From: an uncultured Moheibacter sp. | GTDB lineage: Bacteria; Bacteroidota; Bacteroidia; Flavobacteriales; Weeksellaceae | Direction of reading: 5' to 3' | Length of the DNA stretch: 6,803 nt | NCBI GenBank assembly: GCA_937875605.1 | Contig: CALLXZ010000458.1 | Location: forward strand, 1 to 6,803 | Shown here: positions 5,069-6,803 of the stretch, in pieces | Position numbering within the stretch: position 1 is the stretch's first letter | How the letters are laid out: every line of letters begins with the position of its first letter | Program-made: the position numbers and the translations under genes | The notes under the pieces: model-generated | The model's input: the letters and a program-made list of their open reading frames with translations, nothing else | What the model was told of the DNA's origin: nothing | Databases searched by the model: none

Positions 5069-6803
5069 ATGGACAAATTTTTACTCAAAGCCGGCATCAT
5101 CATGATGCTGGTTGCTTGGCAGTTTGCCGGAGGGCAGACGCTTAGCCAGAAACAACAGATTGCCGACAGGTATGATCTGAACGAATTACTCCGATTACAA
5201 AACGAGTATTATCAGAAAATGAGTTCGGAAAAAGAACGTGTAAAGGAATTAGCAGCTTCGTTAAATATTCCTTTGATTATAGAGGAAAACGGAACTTACA
5301 AAGAACTTCAAAAAATTCTACCGGATGGTTCACTTATTTATTACACAACTTTTAACGTAGGAGCAGCTCGTTCGACAAGAACCAATCATTTAAATTCGGG
5401 AGGATCTTTAGGACTGAACCTTATGGGGCAAAACATGACCGCTCATATTTGGGATGGTGGTTTGGCAAGAACCACCCACCAGGAATATGACGGAGCCGGA
5501 GGTACAGACCGATTTACGATTGGTGACGGAACGACAACCCGCCATTATCATGCAGCTCACGTTGCCGGAACCATTATTGCTTCAGGTGTGACGGCCAATG
5601 CAAAAGGAATGGCACCGCACGCGCGAGCAGTAGGTTACGATTGGAACAATGACCTCACGGAAGCCACATCTGCTGCCGCCAACGGTATGTTGATTTCCAA
5701 CCATTCGTATGGATACGATTCCAGTATGGTGCCAGATTATTATTTCGGAGCGTATATTACAGATTCTCGCGATTGGGACAATTTATCATTTAATGCGCCT
5801 TATTATTTAATGGTTGTTGCGGCAGGAAATGATGGAAGTACCAATTACAACGGAGCTCCATTAGCAGGGAATTCAGCTTATGATAAATTGACGGGGCATT
5901 CTACTTCGAAAAACAATTTAGTGGTTGCCAATGCGAACGATGCGAATGTGGATAACAATGGAAATTTAATCAGTGTAACCATTAACAGTTCAAGTAGTGA
6001 AGGACCGACCGATGATTACCGTATCAAACCGGATATTACTGGAAACGGAACTTCGGTTTATTCTACGTATGAATCCAGCAACACTGCGTATGGAACGCTT
6101 ACCGGAACTTCTATGGCCTCGCCAAATGTAGCAGGTTCGCTTTTATTGTTACAACAACATTATAACAATCTGAACTCTTCCTTCATGCGAGCTGCGACTT
6201 TAAAAGGTCTTGCACTTCATACCGCAGATGATGCAGGTTCTACCGGGCCGGATGCGATTTTCGGTTGGGGATTATTGAATGCAAAAAGAGCCGCAGAAAC
6301 CATTACCAAAAAAGGAAACGGATCGATCATTCAGGAGTTAACTTTGACCAGTGGACAAACTTATCAATTTACCGTGGATTCAGACGGAGTCAATGAATTA
6401 AAAGCTTCCATCAGCTGGACAGATCGCCCCGGAACGGCTACGACTCAAACGAATTCTACCACACCAAAGTTGGTAAATGATTTGGATTTACGCGTAACTA
6501 AAGGAAGTACAGCCTATCTTCCGTGGAAATTGACCGGAATTACGACCAACGGAAAATTAGATAATAATCTTGATCCGTTTGAAAGAGTCGATGTTTCAGG
6601 AGCTTCCGGAACGTATACGGTAACGGTTTCCCATAAAGGATCGTTGACGGGCGGAAGTCAGAATTATTCCTTGATTATTACTGGTGTTTCGGCTACGCCT
6701 GCTCAGTGTGATGCCACTATACCAACAGGATTAACCGTAAACGGAGTTGGAAGTTCTACGGCATCTCTTTCATGGACAGCTGTAACAGGTGCATCTTATG
6801 ATT
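5069..6803 (+). CDS. Secreted S8 family (subtilisin-like) serine peptidase, 3'-partial
   Basis: The frame is open from the ATG at 5069 to the right edge (578 codons and one base), so the C terminus is missing. Residues 1 to about 22 form a Sec signal peptide: Lys3 and Lys7, a hydrophobic core (AGIIMMLVAWQFAGG), then polar sequence. A helical, charged prosegment (about 25-95) follows. The catalytic domain (about 100-410) has Asp129 in HIWDGG, His161 in YHAAHVAGT, oxyanion Asn254 in VVAAGNDG and Ser348 in GTSMASPNVAGS, so the triad is complete. The usual HGTHVAG motif reads HAAHVAG here, and SPHVAG reads SPNVAG. Residues 421-540 look like a beta-sandwich domain such as the P-like domains that follow S8 domains (KLVNDLDLRV, YTVTVSHKG, NYSLIITG). 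From about 547 an FN3 domain begins (IPTGLTVNGV, ASLSWTAVTGASYD). In Flavobacteriia such proteins often end in a type IX secretion sorting domain, which would lie outside this window. Likely role: extracellular protein breakdown. Confidence 0.93.
   Translation, partial: MDKFLLKAGIIMMLVAWQFAGGQTLSQKQQIADRYDLNELLRLQNEYYQKMSSEKERVKELAASLNIPLIIEENGTYKELQKILPDGSLIYYTTFNVGAARSTRTNHLNSGGSLGLNLMGQNMTAHIWDGGLARTTHQEYDGAGGTDRFTIGDGTTTRHYHAAHVAGTIIASGVTANAKGMAPHARAVGYDWNNDLTEATSAAANGMLISNHSYGYDSSMVPDYYFGAYITDSRDWDNLSFNAPYYLMVVAAGNDGSTNYNGAPLAGNSAYDKLTGHSTSKNNLVVANANDANVDNNGNLISVTINSSSSEGPTDDYRIKPDITGNGTSVYSTYESSNTAYGTLTGTSMASPNVAGSLLLLQQHYNNLNSSFMRAATLKGLALHTADDAGSTGPDAIFGWGLLNAKRAAETITKKGNGSIIQELTLTSGQTYQFTVDSDGVNELKASISWTDRPGTATTQTNSTTPKLVNDLDLRVTKGSTAYLPWKLTGITTNGKLDNNLDPFERVDVSGASGTYTVTVSHKGSLTGGSQNYSLIITGVSATPAQCDATIPTGLTVNGVGSSTASLSWTAVTGASYD

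Noticed and set aside
4783..5103. 106-codon minus-strand open frame over the KAS III 3' end and protease leader
   Set aside because: It crosses a + strand terminator and the start of a clear + strand gene, and its sequence has no recognisable domain.

Overview
The window is AT-rich bacterial DNA from a member of the Bacteroidetes, most likely class Flavobacteriia. Three things support this: a fused lpxC-fabZ gene, which is characteristic of Bacteroidetes; the lack of strong Shine-Dalgarno sequences before the genes, with a TAnnTTTG-type promoter element; and a large secreted S8 protease followed by a fibronectin type III module. The genus cannot be fixed from this sequence. Every gene is on the + strand, and no intergenic stretch exceeds about 190 bases.

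Positions 1-3741 hold the tail of a lipid A and translation operon: lpxD (5' end cut off by the window), lpxC-fabZ fusion, lpxA, efp, then a rho-independent terminator. Together LpxA, LpxC and LpxD carry out the first committed steps of lipid A synthesis in the cytoplasm. LpxA acylates UDP-GlcNAc, LpxC deacetylates the product, and LpxD adds the second 3-hydroxyacyl chain. The FabZ domain works on the same 3-hydroxyacyl-ACP pool but sends it to phospholipid fatty acids, so the fusion ties the two competing uses of one substrate into one polypeptide. efp encodes elongation factor P, which relieves ribosome stalling at polyproline.

Positions 3742-4935 are a separate one-gene unit: an AT-rich leader with a possible -7 element and nested inverted repeats, a ketoacyl-ACP synthase III (FabH family) with an intact Cys-His-Asn triad, and its own terminator.

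Positions 4936-6803 hold an AT-rich leader with an 8-bp inverted repeat just before the start codon. An exported S8 (subtilisin-like) serine peptidase follows: signal peptide, prosegment, catalytic domain, beta-sandwich domain and the start of an FN3 domain. It runs off the right edge.

No mobile element, CRISPR array, tRNA or rRNA was seen. Most of the window is conserved housekeeping sequence. The less explained parts are the two intergenic regions, the extended loop in the KAS III, and the altered His motif in the protease. I see no strong sign of an undescribed system.
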